A stretch of 50,033 nucleotides of DNA from Fimivicinus intestinavium (GTDB lineage: Bacteria > Bacillota > Clostridia > Oscillospirales > Acutalibacteraceae), in contig DVKY01000025.1 in NCBI GenBank assembly GCA_018715765.1, positions 1 to 50,033 of the forward strand, in the 5' to 3' direction. The notes below the pieces were generated by a model. It was not told the origin of the DNA. It did not search any database and was given only the letters and a program-made list of their open reading frames with translations. Positions 26,303-35,617 of this stretch are shown here, one piece after another; position 1 is the stretch's first letter; every line of letters begins with the position of its first letter. The position numbers and the translations under genes were made by a program.

Positions 26303-27796
26303 TTACCCTTCCATCCCGTCAAAAATGCTGTCGTCGTAATAGTTGTTCTCATCCTTATCGTGCAGCGGATACCACACCTGTGCGAAGAAGGGGTTCACCT
26401 TTGCAATCGCATCATAATTCCACGGGGCAGGCAGGCAATCCGGGCACCAATGGCCGCCTTTGAGCACCAGATTGGGCGACATCTCAAACTCATGACCAAA
26501 CGCGCAGCGCCACTTCAACGGCGTAAAGAGATCGCCCTTCTCCATCGAGGTGGAGAGGCATTCACCGCCGCGGAATTTGGCTGCCTTTTTCATATCCTCA
26601 AGATCCAGCTCCGATTTCGGCTTTGTCTCATCATAGCCGTGATCGAGATAGGTCATCTCCTTGCTCGGGCGTACAATTTTAAAATCCTTCCATGTGCCGA
26701 TCTTCTTCCAGGCCTCGTGACTGCCATAATAGGCGGTAACACGCGGAGTGATATTATTCTTGATCCATGTTTGTGTGCCATATTTTTCCTTATTAGCCAT
26801 CCGAATCATGCCGAGCTTTTTAATCAGTGTGTTAGGGATAACCTTCGCCAGCTTATAATAGTTTGGCACATGCTGCGACAACTGCTCAAAATACTTTTTA
26901 ATCGGCACATTGTGGCGGAAATGAAGGTAATCCTCCAGCACATCGGAATCTGTAAACCACTGCCCATGGAAGTTGCGCAGCGTGAACCAGTTGGCGTCAA
27001 ATATCTTCTTGGGGGAATCCAGGCCGATCGCCCGCAGAAGATAAACCTCAAACTCATAGTTTGTGATGCGGTATTCCGCGCCGCTGCCAATGTTATAAAA
27101 CCTGCGCCAGAAGTTTTCCGGCACACCATCCTCGCAAACCTTGGCAAGAAGCAGGCCGGAGTCTTCAATGGTTGCCCACTCTAGCACGCCATTAATGGGC
27201 ACGTGGTACATGATCGGGTCAAAATTCTTCAAAATTCCAGGGTAAAGGATGCCAGTCTGGCGCAAGGAGACCCAGTACTTCAGGCCGGATTCCGCCACCT
27301 TGGCTTCCGCAATCGTCTTACTGATCGCATAGTGGTCATAAACGCTGATTTTGATCGGGTCGCCTGTGCGGCCCCAGTGGATGGGCGGGTTCCGGTCGCC
27401 CGTCTGGGCCACTGTGCCGATATAAACGAGCTTGACGGCATCCGGATCCGGCTGCGCCTTAATGGCGCGGATGATATTTTCGATTGCGCCAATGTTGGTT
27501 TTCATCGTGCGCTTGGGGAAATAATCCGCCGCAGGGGAAACCAAACCGCCAACATGAAGGACGTAATCAGCGCCGGTTACGCACTTGAGCACATCCTCAT
27601 AATTGAGCAAATCGCCCCACACCAGCTTGACGCTCGGGTCATGCTCATAGAGCTTGAATTTTTCCCGGTTTTTTTCGCTCCCGCGGTTGAGTAGCACAAT
27701 ATTGAACTGATTCTTCCGCTTGTAGAGCTCCTCAAAACCGGCAAACCCCATGTTGCCTGAAGCACCCGTCAGGAAAACTGTCTTCTTCTCACTCAC
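26303..27796 (-). CDS. NAD-dependent epimerase/dehydratase fused to a C-terminal zinc-binding module
   Basis: 497 residues from GTG 27796, with GGAGG upstream; the longer frame from 27865 has no ribosome binding site. The extended SDR fold is evident: TGASGNMG at 9-16 (NAD loop), LVWGDLLNYEDV, VLHVGGLVSP, YIGTVAQTGDR, and YDHYAISK with the catalytic tyrosine and lysine. From about residue 405 a second unit appears: GGECLSTSM...LKWRCAFGHEFEMSPNLV...GGHWCPDC. This CLS/CxxGH/CPxC pattern matches treble-clef modules usually seen in phage- or HNH-related proteins. The fusion is unusual. Substrate unknown; sugar-nucleotide chemistry is the default guess. Confidence 0.85.
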   Translation of the reverse strand: MSEKKTVFLTGASGNMGFAGFEELYKRKNQFNIVLLNRGSEKNREKFKLYEHDPSVKLVWGDLLNYEDVLKCVTGADYVLHVGGLVSPAADYFPKRTMKTNIGAIENIIRAIKAQPDPDAVKLVYIGTVAQTGDRNPPIHWGRTGDPIKISVYDHYAISKTIAEAKVAESGLKYWVSLRQTGILYPGILKNFDPIMYHVPINGVLEWATIEDSGLLLAKVCEDGVPENFWRRFYNIGSGAEYRITNYEFEVYLLRAIGLDSPKKIFDANWFTLRNFHGQWFTDSDVLEDYLHFRHNVPIKKYFEQLSQHVPNYYKLAKVIPNTLIKKLGMIRMANKEKYGTQTWIKNNITPRVTAYYGSHEAWKKIGTWKDFKIVRPSKEMTYLDHGYDETKPKSELDLEDMKKAAKFRGGECLSTSMEKGDLFTPLKWRCAFGHEFEMSPNLVLKGGHWCPDCLPAPWNYDAIAKVNPFFAQVWYPLHDKDENNYYDDSIFDGMEG

Positions 27797-27987
27797 AAAA
27801 ATCGCCTCCAACTCTCTCAATAACCGACTGGAAATTAGTTTATCATGGGTTATAAGAAAAAGCAATACACCCTTGATAAAAAATTAGCAATTCCCTTTTT
27901 GCACAAATAAATTTTCCATATTTCGTTAATTATTCTTTTGTTCTATGCATCCTGTGCTGGATGCCTCCGGTGAGGCACAAAGAAAAA

Positions 27988-28012
27988 CCGGCCTGAGATT
28001 TTCTCAAGCCGG
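27988..28012 (-). terminator. Terminator after the lipid kinase gene
   Basis: CCGGC-TTGAGA stem and complement, followed on the minus strand by GGTTTTTCTTTG, 15 bases after the stop codon. Confidence 0.75.
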
Positions 28013-28026
28013 AAATAAATTGCGCC

Positions 28027-28971
28027 TTATTGCGTCTGGCTGATTTTACCGCTCGCGCGATCCTGAAGATAGGTTGACGTCGTGGGGACGACAAAGCGAA
28101 TGCCCTTCTCCACGATTTCAAACGTCCGATCCGTCACATATTCGCACTCGCCGTCTACATTCACGGCCGCCGGGCGGTCGCTGTGGATCGTCATTTTTTT
28201 GCCGCGGCTGAAGTGGGTGATATCCCATCCGAGGTGCATGCCCTTTTTATATTTCGGCAAAAGCGTCAACAGCTTGAGCCTGCCATTTTTCTTCTCCACA
28301 ACAATAAAGTCCAGCACACCATCATCCGGCACCGCCAGCGGAGCCGCCTTATACCCTCCGCCATACCAGCGGGAATTCGCGCCCACACAGAACAGCAGCG
28401 TCATCTTTTTCGGCTCCTCGCCGTCAATGGAAACGGTGAATTCATTATTCAGCCGGCGCCAGATGCAGTAGAGCGCCGCCGCCGTGTAGGCCATATCGCC
28501 TTTCATAAAGGGCAGCTTTTTAAACGCCGCCTGCTTGGCGCAGACCTCAGCATCCACGCCCATGGAACACTGGTTAATGGCGATCTTATCTCCGCACCGA
28601 ATGCAGTCCAGCTCAATTACCGTGCCATTGACCTGTGCGTCAATGTTTAAAAATTGCTCCTGCGTGCCGAACAGGCGGATGAAGTCGTTCCCCGAGCCGA
28701 GCGGCAGTACGGCCACCTCTGCATTCGGATGGCCGAACGCACCGTTGACCGCTTCAAACAACGTCCCATCCCCACCGCAGGCATAAAAGCGGACCGGCTC
28801 GCCCCGGGAGGCCTCTGCCCGGATAAAATCCTGCGCGGCATGAGCGGATTCCGGCACATGGATTTCCGCATCCAGCCCATGCTCCTTTATGTACGCTTCG
28901 ATCTGCGGCCGGATCACGGCTAACGCCTTCCCTTTCCCGGCGCGCGGGTTAATGGTGAACACATGCTTCAT
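28027..28971 (-). CDS. Diacylglycerol kinase-like lipid kinase (YegS/DgkB family)
   Basis: 314 residues, ATG 28971 behind GGGGG. The DAGK catalytic domain is complete: FTINPRAGKGKA at the start, FYACGGDGTLFEAVNG (GGDGT, nucleotide loop), VLPLGSGNDFIR, then INQCSMGVDAEVC and WYGGGYKAAPLAVPDDGVLDFIVV with the C-terminal beta-sandwich ending KTFEI-type VNVDGE. Such enzymes phosphorylate diacylglycerol or related lipids at the membrane, recycling lipid from teichoic acid or glycolipid synthesis. Length is usual. Monocistronic by its terminator. Confidence 0.92.
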   Translation of the reverse strand: MKHVFTINPRAGKGKALAVIRPQIEAYIKEHGLDAEIHVPESAHAAQDFIRAEASRGEPVRFYACGGDGTLFEAVNGAFGHPNAEVAVLPLGSGNDFIRLFGTQEQFLNIDAQVNGTVIELDCIRCGDKIAINQCSMGVDAEVCAKQAAFKKLPFMKGDMAYTAAALYCIWRRLNNEFTVSIDGEEPKKMTLLFCVGANSRWYGGGYKAAPLAVPDDGVLDFIVVEKKNGRLKLLTLLPKYKKGMHLGWDITHFSRGKKMTIHSDRPAAVNVDGECEYVTDRTFEIVEKGIRFVVPTTSTYLQDRASGKISQTQ

Positions 28972-29101
28972 GCAACGATACCCCCTGATTTGAAATGTAA
29001 TAAGCGAAATTCAAAGTAAATAAAAAACAACTCCTGTACGTCCACGCTCCTGTACCTGCTTATTGAGCCGGATGTCCGCACATCAGAGTGCAATCCTCTA
29101 T

Positions 29102-30235
29102 TTACTTAAAATACATATAGAATTGGCATTTCAGCATGCCGTTATAGAGCTTTCGCCTTTTATCGGCCCTTCTGCCAAAGAGGGTTTCGAATTGTTCAGA
29201 TGGGCTAATAATATAATAACTCCATCCGCGTTTTTTGTCAAACTTTTTCCCCATTACCCGATACAAATCATTTGCCTGTTGGATATCCAACATCCGTTCG
29301 CCATAAGGCGGGTTGCAGATGAGCGTCCCTTTCTCCGTTTCGGGCGCAAAATCCCTCAAATCCGCCTGCCGCAACGCAATGCACGATTGCACGCCCGCGC
29401 GCCGCGCATTTGCCTGTGCGATTGCAAGGGATCCCTCATCCACATCGGCGCCATAGGCCTGGAAGGGAGCGTCCTTCTTCACCAGGCTGCGCGCACGTTC
29501 GCGCTCCTGCTCCCATACGGCCCGGGGCAGGCACTCCCACCGCTCGGCGGCAAAATTGCGGCCCAGCCCCGGCGCAATCCTCCGGGCCATCATTGCCCCC
29601 TCAATCAAGATGGTGCCGGAGCCGCACATAGGGTCATAGAGCGTGTGATACTCCCGCAGGCGTGCAAGGCTGCACATGGCGGCTGCCAGCGTCTCCCGCA
29701 GCGGCGCTTCATTCGCTTGGGTGCGGTAGCCGCGCTTGTGCAGGCTCACGCCCGAGGTATCCAGCAGCAGACGGGCGGTATCCTTCATGAGAGAGAACTG
29801 GATCTGGTGCACAGGCCCTGTTTCTGCAAACCATGCGGCGTGATACGCGCTCTTGAGCCGCTCTACAACCGCCTTTTTAACAATGGACTGGCAATCCCGG
29901 ACGCTGAACAACTTCGAATGGAGCGAATATCCCTTTACCGGGAAGGCATCCTCTCTCCCAATCCACTCCTCCCACGGGAGCGCTTTCGTCCCCTCAAACA
30001 ACTCGTCGAAGGTCCTGGCAGAAAAGGAGCCGAGCACAACCTGGATCCGCTCGGCAAACCGGCAATTGAGATTCGCGCGCGCCAAAGCCTGCGCATCCCC
30101 TGAAAAAAATACGCGCCCGTTTTCTGCCTCCACATCCATTGCACCCATATCGCGCAGCTCCTGCGCAACCAGGCCCTCCAGCCCCAAAAGGCAGGGCGCC
30201 GCACAGCGGATCATCGCCATGACTGTTGATCTCAT
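29102..30235 (-). CDS. THUMP-domain class I SAM-dependent RNA methyltransferase (RlmL/YpsC-like)
   Basis: 377 residues. An N-terminal ferredoxin-like/THUMP region (about 1-165, CLLGLEGLVAQELRDMGAMDVEAENGRV-type start) precedes a UPF0020 methyltransferase domain: LYDPMCGSGTILIEGAMMA (SAM motif I) and LICNPPYGERM (NPPY motif IV). The family methylates N2 of guanine in 23S rRNA. The start is uncertain: ATG 30235 has its Shine-Dalgarno too close and the ATG at 30220 has one rather far; homology begins at MIRCAAPC (about 30214). It is followed by no obvious terminator. Confidence 0.9.
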   Translation of the reverse strand: MRSTVMAMIRCAAPCLLGLEGLVAQELRDMGAMDVEAENGRVFFSGDAQALARANLNCRFAERIQVVLGSFSARTFDELFEGTKALPWEEWIGREDAFPVKGYSLHSKLFSVRDCQSIVKKAVVERLKSAYHAAWFAETGPVHQIQFSLMKDTARLLLDTSGVSLHKRGYRTQANEAPLRETLAAAMCSLARLREYHTLYDPMCGSGTILIEGAMMARRIAPGLGRNFAAERWECLPRAVWEQERERARSLVKKDAPFQAYGADVDEGSLAIAQANARRAGVQSCIALRQADLRDFAPETEKGTLICNPPYGERMLDIQQANDLYRVMGKKFDKKRGWSYYIISPSEQFETLFGRRADKRRKLYNGMLKCQFYMYFK

Positions 30236-30312
30236 CCTTTCATTTCGGCTCTGTAAGGCGGCAAAAGGCTAACGGAAGCCTTTTCGCAGCGCAAAACCGG
30301 TGATAGAGAAAA

Positions 30313-30340
30313 GAGACGCCAGGGCAAGCCCTGCCGCCTC
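30313..30340 (-). terminator. Terminator after hpf
   Basis: GAGGCGGCAGGGC with a near complement, followed on the minus strand by CTCTTTTCTC and on the plus strand by TTTTGCTTATTTT. Could work in both directions. Confidence 0.6.
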
Positions 30341-30409
30341 TTTTGCTTATTTTATACGGACTGCGCGCAAAACGCAATCGGAACTTTTCAAGCCTCACGC
30401 CGGCCGGTA

Positions 30410-30940
30410 TTACAGTGTATCCGGCTCAATCAGGCCATAGCCGCCGTCCCTCCGGCGGTAGACAACATTGATCTGGCTTGTCGCCGCATTGAGGAACACA
30501 TAGAACTGATGGCCCAGCAGGTTCATCTGCAAAATGGCCTCGTCCACATCCTGCGGCTTGTTCAGAGGAATTTTCTTGGTGCGGACCACGTCAAAATCCA
30601 GCTCCTCCAAGACTGGCTCGCCGTCTGCATCAGCGTCAAAGGCGCCGGAACGGAGCCGTTTCTCCACGCGCGTTTTATTCTTGCGGATCTGTCGCACCAG
30701 AGAGTCAACGCACCCATCCAAAGCATCCTCCAGATCCTCCGCCCGCTCCTCCGCGCGGAAGATCATGCCGCCATGCGCGACGGTAATCTCCACAATTTTA
30801 GCGGATTTCTCCACCGTGGCGGTGATTTTGGCCTCCGCCTCCTCGCCGAAAAAGCGCTCGATCTTGGCAAGCTTCTTTTCCGCACGCGTTTTGAAGGATT
30901 CTCTCGGCGTGCATTTGCGCCCGGTGATGGTGATTTTCAT
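30410..30940 (-). CDS. hpf: Ribosome hibernation promoting factor, long form
   Basis: 176 residues, ATG 30940 behind GAAGGGGATG. Residues 1-100 are the S30AE/YfiA domain that binds the decoding centre (MKITITGRKCTPRESFKTRAEKKLAKIERFF, VEITVAHGGMIFRAEE, DALDGCVDSLVRQIRKNKTRV). Residues about 120-176 are the C-terminal dimerisation domain (VVRTKKIPLNKPQDVDEAILQMNLLGHQFYVFLNA). Long-form HPF alone forms 100S ribosome dimers in most Firmicutes. It has its own extended -10 promoter and a leader of about 90 bases. Confidence 0.95.
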   Translation of the reverse strand: MKITITGRKCTPRESFKTRAEKKLAKIERFFGEEAEAKITATVEKSAKIVEITVAHGGMIFRAEERAEDLEDALDGCVDSLVRQIRKNKTRVEKRLRSGAFDADADGEPVLEELDFDVVRTKKIPLNKPQDVDEAILQMNLLGHQFYVFLNAATSQINVVYRRRDGGYGLIEPDTL

Positions 30941-31038
30941 AACGACATCCCCTTCTTCTATATTGAATCCCTGAAGCGGAAGCAGAAACCGCCGCTCCAA
31001 AGGGACCTACGAATGAAGAATGCCCTCCTCTGCTTTTG

Positions 31039-31066
31039 ATTATAGCACAAATGCACAGAATAGCAA
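31039..31066 (-). promoter_or_regulatory. hpf promoter with extended -10
   Basis: Minus strand: TTGCTA (31061-31066), 16 bases, TGC-TATAAT (31039-31044). The perfect -10 with TGn suggests strong expression; stress-linked control is not visible in the sequence. Confidence 0.65.
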
Positions 31067-31071
31067 AGGGG

Positions 31072-31914
31072 TTACAGAATTTTTTTGAGATGTCTTGTGA
31101 CATGACATCCAATATTCACCGCGACCGGAAGCCCGGCGATATGCGTCGCCCCCGCCTCGACATTCACTGCGAGCGCCGTCGTTTTGCCGCCGAAGCCCTG
31201 CGGGCCAATATTCAGGTGGTTGATCCGCTCCAGCAGCTCCGCCTCAAGCTGCGCGTAAAAGGGGTTTGCATTGCGCTCATCCACCGGCCGGCAGAGCGCC
31301 CGTTTTGCAAGCAGTGCACAGGATTCAAAATCGCCACCGATCCCGACGCCGACCACCATCGGCGGACAGGGGTTCCCGCCCGCCCGGCGCACCGTATCGA
31401 CGACGAACTCCACCACGCCGTCCCGCCCGGCGGCCGGGGTCAGCATTTGCAGGCGGCTCATATTCTCGCTGCCAAAGCCTTTGGGCGCTACGGTGAGAGA
31501 AACCCGATCGCCCGGCACGATGCGCGTGTGCAGCACGGGGGGCGTGTTATCGCCGGTATTGACGCGCTCCAGCGGGTCGCCAACCACAGAACAGCGCAGC
31601 AATCCCTCCGTGTAGCCGCGGCGCACCCCTTCCTCAACGGCCTGCTCAAAGATTCCGCCGGTGAAATGCACCTCCTGCCCGATCTCTGCAAACACAACCG
31701 CCATGCCGGTATCCTGACAAATGGGGATATCCAGCTCGCGCGCCGCCTCCAGATTCTCCAGCAGATCCTGCATAATGCCCGCTGGCAGATCCCCGTTCTC
31801 GCAGCCCGCGCAGGCTGCGATGCGCTGCGCCAGATCCTCCGGCAAATGCTTATTCGCCTCAATGCACAGCTCCCGCACTGCCTGTGTAACCTCGGAAACA
31901 TTGAGCTCCCGCAT
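31072..31914 (-). CDS. Class I fumarate hydratase/tartrate dehydratase alpha subunit
   Basis: 280 residues matching the two-subunit iron-sulfur fumarase alpha chain. Visible signatures are PICQDTGMAVVF, NTGDNTPPVLH, APKGFGSENMS, GGNPCPPMVVGVGIGG and a C-terminal NIGCHVTRH. The three cysteines that would hold the [4Fe-4S] cluster are all present (ICQD, NPCPP, IGCHV), so it looks functional. It would interconvert fumarate and malate, or dehydrate tartrate, with a beta subunit. That subunit normally follows directly, but here the next gene is hpf and no beta-like frame is seen in the window. It begins 54 bases after the amidohydrolase gene. Confidence 0.88.
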   Translation of the reverse strand: MRELNVSEVTQAVRELCIEANKHLPEDLAQRIAACAGCENGDLPAGIMQDLLENLEAARELDIPICQDTGMAVVFAEIGQEVHFTGGIFEQAVEEGVRRGYTEGLLRCSVVGDPLERVNTGDNTPPVLHTRIVPGDRVSLTVAPKGFGSENMSRLQMLTPAAGRDGVVEFVVDTVRRAGGNPCPPMVVGVGIGGDFESCALLAKRALCRPVDERNANPFYAQLEAELLERINHLNIGPQGFGGKTTALAVNVEAGATHIAGLPVAVNIGCHVTRHLKKIL

Positions 31915-31941
31915 AAAAAAACCTCCCCGTAATCATTCTTA

Positions 31942-31969
31942 GCATCAGTGTACAAGGGTACACTGATGC
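31942..31969. repeat. Perfect 12-bp inverted repeat
   Basis: GCATCAGTGTAC/GTACACTGATGC separated by AAGG, at the very end of the amidohydrolase gene. No T-run follows. A degenerate relative (GCATCCGTACACAAGGGTACC) is at about 39919-39940. Confidence 0.5.
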
Positions 31970-33132
31970 TATCCTTCCCGATGGCATAAGATCGCGCCGC
32001 CGCCGATCACCATGACCGGTTTGGCGGCAATGGTCAGCGGGTCGCAGTCAAACAGGACCAAATCCGCATCCTTCCCCGGCTCGATGGAGCCAACGCGGCC
32101 GGCAATGCCGCAAATCTCCGCAGGCGTAAGCGTAATGGCGCGCAGCGCCTCCTCATATGGCAGGCCCTCCCGCACCGCCAGGCCCGCACAGATGGGCAGA
32201 TACTGCACCGGAATCACCGGATGATCCGTGATGATCGAAAGGCGCACACCCGCCTTTTGCAGGATGCCGGGCGTGGCCGGGGTGAGCTCATGCAGCTCCG
32301 GCTTGCAGCGCTCAGAGATCAGCGGCCCGCTCATGGCAGCCACATGGCGCTTGGCAAGCGCATCCGCAATTTTGTGCCCCTGCGTGCAGTGAACAACCGC
32401 ATAATTCAGGCTGAATTCTTCCGCGATGCGCATCGCTGTGCAGATATCGTCCGCCCGGTGCGCATGGATGTGCATGGGCAGCCCCTGCGTGAACAGCGGC
32501 TCCAACGCTTCGAGCTTGGCGTCGAATTCGCACAGCTCCCCTTCCTCCTGCGCACGCTTCTTTTTTTCAATATATTCCCGTGTTTTGGCGAGCTGCTCGC
32601 GGATCAGCGCGGCGGTCGCCATGCGCGTGGTTGGTGTTTCGTTCTTTTCATGATAGACGGACTTGGGGTTTTCACCGAGTGCGAATTTCATGGCAACAGG
32701 CGCTTTGATGACCATATCATCGACAAAGCGCCCATAGGTTTTCATGGCGATGAGCTGGCCGCCGATGGGATTGGCGCTGCCCGGCCCAGTGACGACGGCC
32801 GTCACCCCGGCGCGCACTGCCTCCTCAAAGCAGTAATCGAGCGGATTCACCGCATCGAGCGCGCGCAGCTGCGGCGTGCAGGGGTCGGTCTGCTCATTGA
32901 TATCGTCGCCCTCGAAGCCGAGGGAATCCTCGCAGATGCCGATATGCGTGTGGGAATCGATAAAACCCGGCAGCAGCATCGCGCCCTGCGCGTCGATCAC
33001 CTCGTCTGCCGAAAGCTCTGGGAGCTCCTCCATCGGCCCCACCGCAGCGATTTTATCCTTTACGATATCCACAAACCCATCCTCCATGACAGGGGCGGAG
33101 ATGGGATAAATTTTTGCGTGTATGATGCGCAT
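31969..33132 (-). CDS. Amidohydrolase-superfamily enzyme
   Basis: 387 residues, ATG 33132 behind AAGGAA at 10 bases; a start at 33165 has no clear site. It shows the amidohydrolase fold: a small beta domain (IIHAKIYPISAPVMEDGFVDIVKDKIAAVG), GFIDSHTHIG with the HxH metal site near 56-58, HIHAHRADDI, YAVVHCTQGHKIAD, IITDHPVIP and the C-terminal GSIEPGKDADLVLFDCDPL. Such proteins hydrolyse amide or cyclic bonds (imidazolonepropionase-, dihydroorotase- or dipeptidase-like). The substrate cannot be read from the sequence. It sits downstream of nucleoside salvage genes and upstream of the fumarase subunit. Confidence 0.85.
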   Translation of the reverse strand: MRIIHAKIYPISAPVMEDGFVDIVKDKIAAVGPMEELPELSADEVIDAQGAMLLPGFIDSHTHIGICEDSLGFEGDDINEQTDPCTPQLRALDAVNPLDYCFEEAVRAGVTAVVTGPGSANPIGGQLIAMKTYGRFVDDMVIKAPVAMKFALGENPKSVYHEKNETPTTRMATAALIREQLAKTREYIEKKKRAQEEGELCEFDAKLEALEPLFTQGLPMHIHAHRADDICTAMRIAEEFSLNYAVVHCTQGHKIADALAKRHVAAMSGPLISERCKPELHELTPATPGILQKAGVRLSIITDHPVIPVQYLPICAGLAVREGLPYEEALRAITLTPAEICGIAGRVGSIEPGKDADLVLFDCDPLTIAAKPVMVIGGGAILCHREG

Positions 33133-33183
33133 AATTATATATTTCCTTTCTTCGCAATGAATCATCTATGCCCATTGAAAAGC

Positions 33184-33861
33184 CTATTCGAGCCGTTCCG
33201 CCAGTAGACTGCCGCCCATTTGATAGACCTCGCTCATTTCCCTGCGCAAATTCTCATAAAAGGAAACCGCCGCCTGCCGCCGCTGCAACGCGAGCTCCGC
33301 CCCCCTGCGCGTATAAAACAGATCGTACAGGCCTTCTAGTTTCCGCTTGTATTCTTGAACAAAAGAGGGCTGCGTATCGTTGAAGCCATCGGATACTTCC
33401 CCCTTCTCCGTCAAGGAATATAAGGGTTCCCCAACCTGGCCTTTGTAGCATATCGTGCGGGCAAGCCCGATTGCACCTGCCGCATCAAGCTTGTCGGCGT
33501 CAAAAAGAATCTTTTCCTCCGGGGTGACCGGCGGGCGGTCGGACCGGAACCGGTGCCGTTCCACACAGGAGGCGACCCGTTCCGCAAAAGCGGGCGGAAA
33601 TCCATTTTGAACGAGAAAGGCCGACGCTTTTTCCGCCCCCACGGCCGCATGGCACAGCGCCGGGTTTTCAAACTGCTCCTGCCGCCCGATATCATGCAGC
33701 AGGCAGGCGGCGATCAGCACGTCATAATCCACCGGCTCCTCAAACGAGGCAATATCCAGCGCGGCGTACAGCACCCGGTAGATATGCTCCCTGTCATGGG
33801 CGCTGTCCCGCATGCAGGAAAGCATATAGGATTCGATCAACCTGTAATCCTTCGTTCTCAT
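33184..33861 (-). CDS. HD-domain phosphohydrolase (YedJ-like)
   Basis: 225 residues, ATG 33861 behind AAGGGGGG. The metal-binding set H...HD...D is present: DSAHDREHIYRV, IAACLLHDIGRQEQFENP and LFDADKLDAAGAIGLAR. This resembles the small HD hydrolases of the YedJ/YpgQ group, which are thought to act on nucleotides or pyrophosphates. It follows cdd by 47 bases in the same direction, which supports a nucleotide role, but the substrate is unknown. Confidence 0.88.
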   Translation of the reverse strand: MRTKDYRLIESYMLSCMRDSAHDREHIYRVLYAALDIASFEEPVDYDVLIAACLLHDIGRQEQFENPALCHAAVGAEKASAFLVQNGFPPAFAERVASCVERHRFRSDRPPVTPEEKILFDADKLDAAGAIGLARTICYKGQVGEPLYSLTEKGEVSDGFNDTQPSFVQEYKRKLEGLYDLFYTRRGAELALQRRQAAVSFYENLRREMSEVYQMGGSLLAERLE

Positions 33862-33908
33862 GTAAATCCCCCCTTTTTGTGTAACCGCCGATTGGGCTGG
33901 TGCTTCCT

Positions 33909-34304
33909 TTACAGCGAGAAGCTTTCCGGCAGGAGCTGGGCGAGCGTGAACGCCCGGATGGCCCCACCCGCCCCGCCGAGCAGGATGCGGAAATCATCTG
34001 GACAGAATTCCCGCATGACCTGGCGGCATACGCCGCAGGGCGGGCAGAAATCAGAAATCATACCTCTTTTGCCCCCAACGACCGCAATGGCTGTAAACGC
34101 CCGCTCCCCTTCGCTGACCGCCTTCACAAAAGCGGTACGCTCTGCGCAGATGGTGGGCGAATAGGAGGCATTTTCAATATTGCAGCCAAGATAGACTTCT
34201 CCGCTCTCTGCCAGCAGCGCCGCGCCAACCTGAAAGCCGGAATAGGGCGCGTAGGCGCGCGCCATAGCCGCCCGCGCAAGGGAGACGAGCTCTGTATCCG
34301 TCAT
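33909..34304 (-). CDS. cdd: Cytidine deaminase
   Basis: 131 residues, ATG 34304 behind GAGGAGG and overlapping the deoB stop by four bases. The zinc site is complete: GCNIENASYSPTICAERTAFVKA (C-A-E) and CPPCGVCRQVMREFCP (PCGxCRQ). It converts cytidine and deoxycytidine to the uridine forms, homotetrameric in this short form. Coupled with phosphopentomutase it forms a nucleoside salvage unit. Confidence 0.95.
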   Translation of the reverse strand: MTDTELVSLARAAMARAYAPYSGFQVGAALLAESGEVYLGCNIENASYSPTICAERTAFVKAVSEGERAFTAIAVVGGKRGMISDFCPPCGVCRQVMREFCPDDFRILLGGAGGAIRAFTLAQLLPESFSL

Positions 34305-35500
34305 GACGGTTTTCCTCCTCTCAATTGCCCGGCAAAGCTCTCGCCCGCGACCGGGCCGTCCACGCCCAAAAGCTCCAGAACCGTTTTGCCAATATCTGCA
34401 AAGCTCGCCCGTGTGCCCAGAGATGCAGGCGCAATCTGTTCCCCATAGACGAGCAACGGGGTATATTCCCGCGAATGGTCGGTGCTCGGCGTTGCCGGAT
34501 CACAGCCGTGGTCAGCGGTAATCACCAGCACATCCTCCGCCCTCAGGCACGGCAGAAAACCGGCAAGCCAACCGTCAAAGGCGGTAATGGCCGCGGCATA
34601 GCCCTCCACATCGTTGCGGTGGCCATAGAGCATATCAAAATCGACCAGGTTCACAAAGCACAGGCCGTGAAAATCCTCGTTTGCCAGCCGCTGTGTTTGC
34701 GCCATGCCATCCGCATTGCCGCCCGTGGAAATTGCACGGGAAATGCCGCGCCCGGCAAAAATATCGCTGATTTTCCCCACGGCGACCGTTTCAAGGCCCC
34801 GCTCCCGCAGCAGGTCAAGCATTGTAACGCCCGGCGGCTCCAGGGAAAAATCGTGCCGGTTTGCCGTGCGCGTGAAGTGCGGGTACACACCGGTAAAAGG
34901 GCGGGCGATCACGCGGCCCACCGCATGTTTACCAGTGAGGACTGCGCGCGCCTTACGGCAGATCTCATAGAGCTCCTCCGGTGGGACGAGCGATTCATGC
35001 GCTGCGATCTGGAATACACTGTCTGCCGAGGTATAAACGATCAGCTTGCCCGTTTCCAGATGCTCCCGTCCATAATCCAGGATGACCTGCGTGCCAGAAT
35101 AGGGACGGTTGCAGAGCACGCCGCGCCCTGTGGCCTGTGTGAAAGCGGCGAGCACCTCTGCCGGGAAGCCATCCGGATATGTCGGTAAAGGATGGTCGGA
35201 AATAAGCCCTGCAATCTCCCAGTGCCCGGTTGTCGTATCCTTGCCCTTTGAGCGCTCCATGCAGCGGCCGCAGGCGGCAAGCGGCGCATGCACGCCTTCC
35301 CGGCAATCCACACCCTCAATGTTGAAAAGGCCCAGCCTTTGCAGCGTATCCGCCCGGAAGGCCGGCGAGCGGGAAATGCTCGCCAGCGTGTTGCTGCCCT
35401 CGTCGCCATAGGCGGCGGCATCCGGCAGTGCGCCAATGCCGAAGCTATCCAACACAATGAGAAAAACCCGCCTGCTGCGCATGGAAAAAACAGCGCCCAT
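34301..35500 (-). CDS. deoB: Phosphopentomutase
   Basis: 399 residues from ATG 35500 behind AGGAGG; a longer frame (35569) runs over the promoter and is rejected. The family signatures are visible: VFLIVLDSFGIGALPDAAAYGDEGSNTLASI at the start with the metal-binding aspartate, KGKDTTTGHWEIAG, GKISDIFAGRGI, DFDMLYGHRNDVEGYA and VITADHGCDPATPSTDHSREYTPLLVYG. It converts ribose-1- or deoxyribose-1-phosphate to the 5-phosphate, with manganese. It is translationally coupled to cdd and stands downstream of a divergence in regulators, directly after a distinctive HTH regulator gene. Confidence 0.95.
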   Translation of the reverse strand: MGAVFSMRSRRVFLIVLDSFGIGALPDAAAYGDEGSNTLASISRSPAFRADTLQRLGLFNIEGVDCREGVHAPLAACGRCMERSKGKDTTTGHWEIAGLISDHPLPTYPDGFPAEVLAAFTQATGRGVLCNRPYSGTQVILDYGREHLETGKLIVYTSADSVFQIAAHESLVPPEELYEICRKARAVLTGKHAVGRVIARPFTGVYPHFTRTANRHDFSLEPPGVTMLDLLRERGLETVAVGKISDIFAGRGISRAISTGGNADGMAQTQRLANEDFHGLCFVNLVDFDMLYGHRNDVEGYAAAITAFDGWLAGFLPCLRAEDVLVITADHGCDPATPSTDHSREYTPLLVYGEQIAPASLGTRASFADIGKTVLELLGVDGPVAGESFAGQLRGGKPS

Positions 35501-35553
35501 CCCTTTGCCTCCTATCCTGACGATACGGTATTCGCTGAAGTATAACGATTCAT

Positions 35554-35582
35554 AGTATACACCGCTCATAGCTTGCTTGCAA
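35554..35582 (-). promoter_or_regulatory. Candidate promoter of the deoB-cdd operon
   Basis: Minus strand: TTGCAA (35577-35582), 17 bases, TATACT (35554-35559). The -35 lies in the palindrome GCTTGCTTGCAAGC (35571-35584), a possible operator. Confidence 0.55.
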
Positions 35583-35617
35583 GCGGAGCGGCAATGGAAT
35601 ACCGCAGAACGGCACGG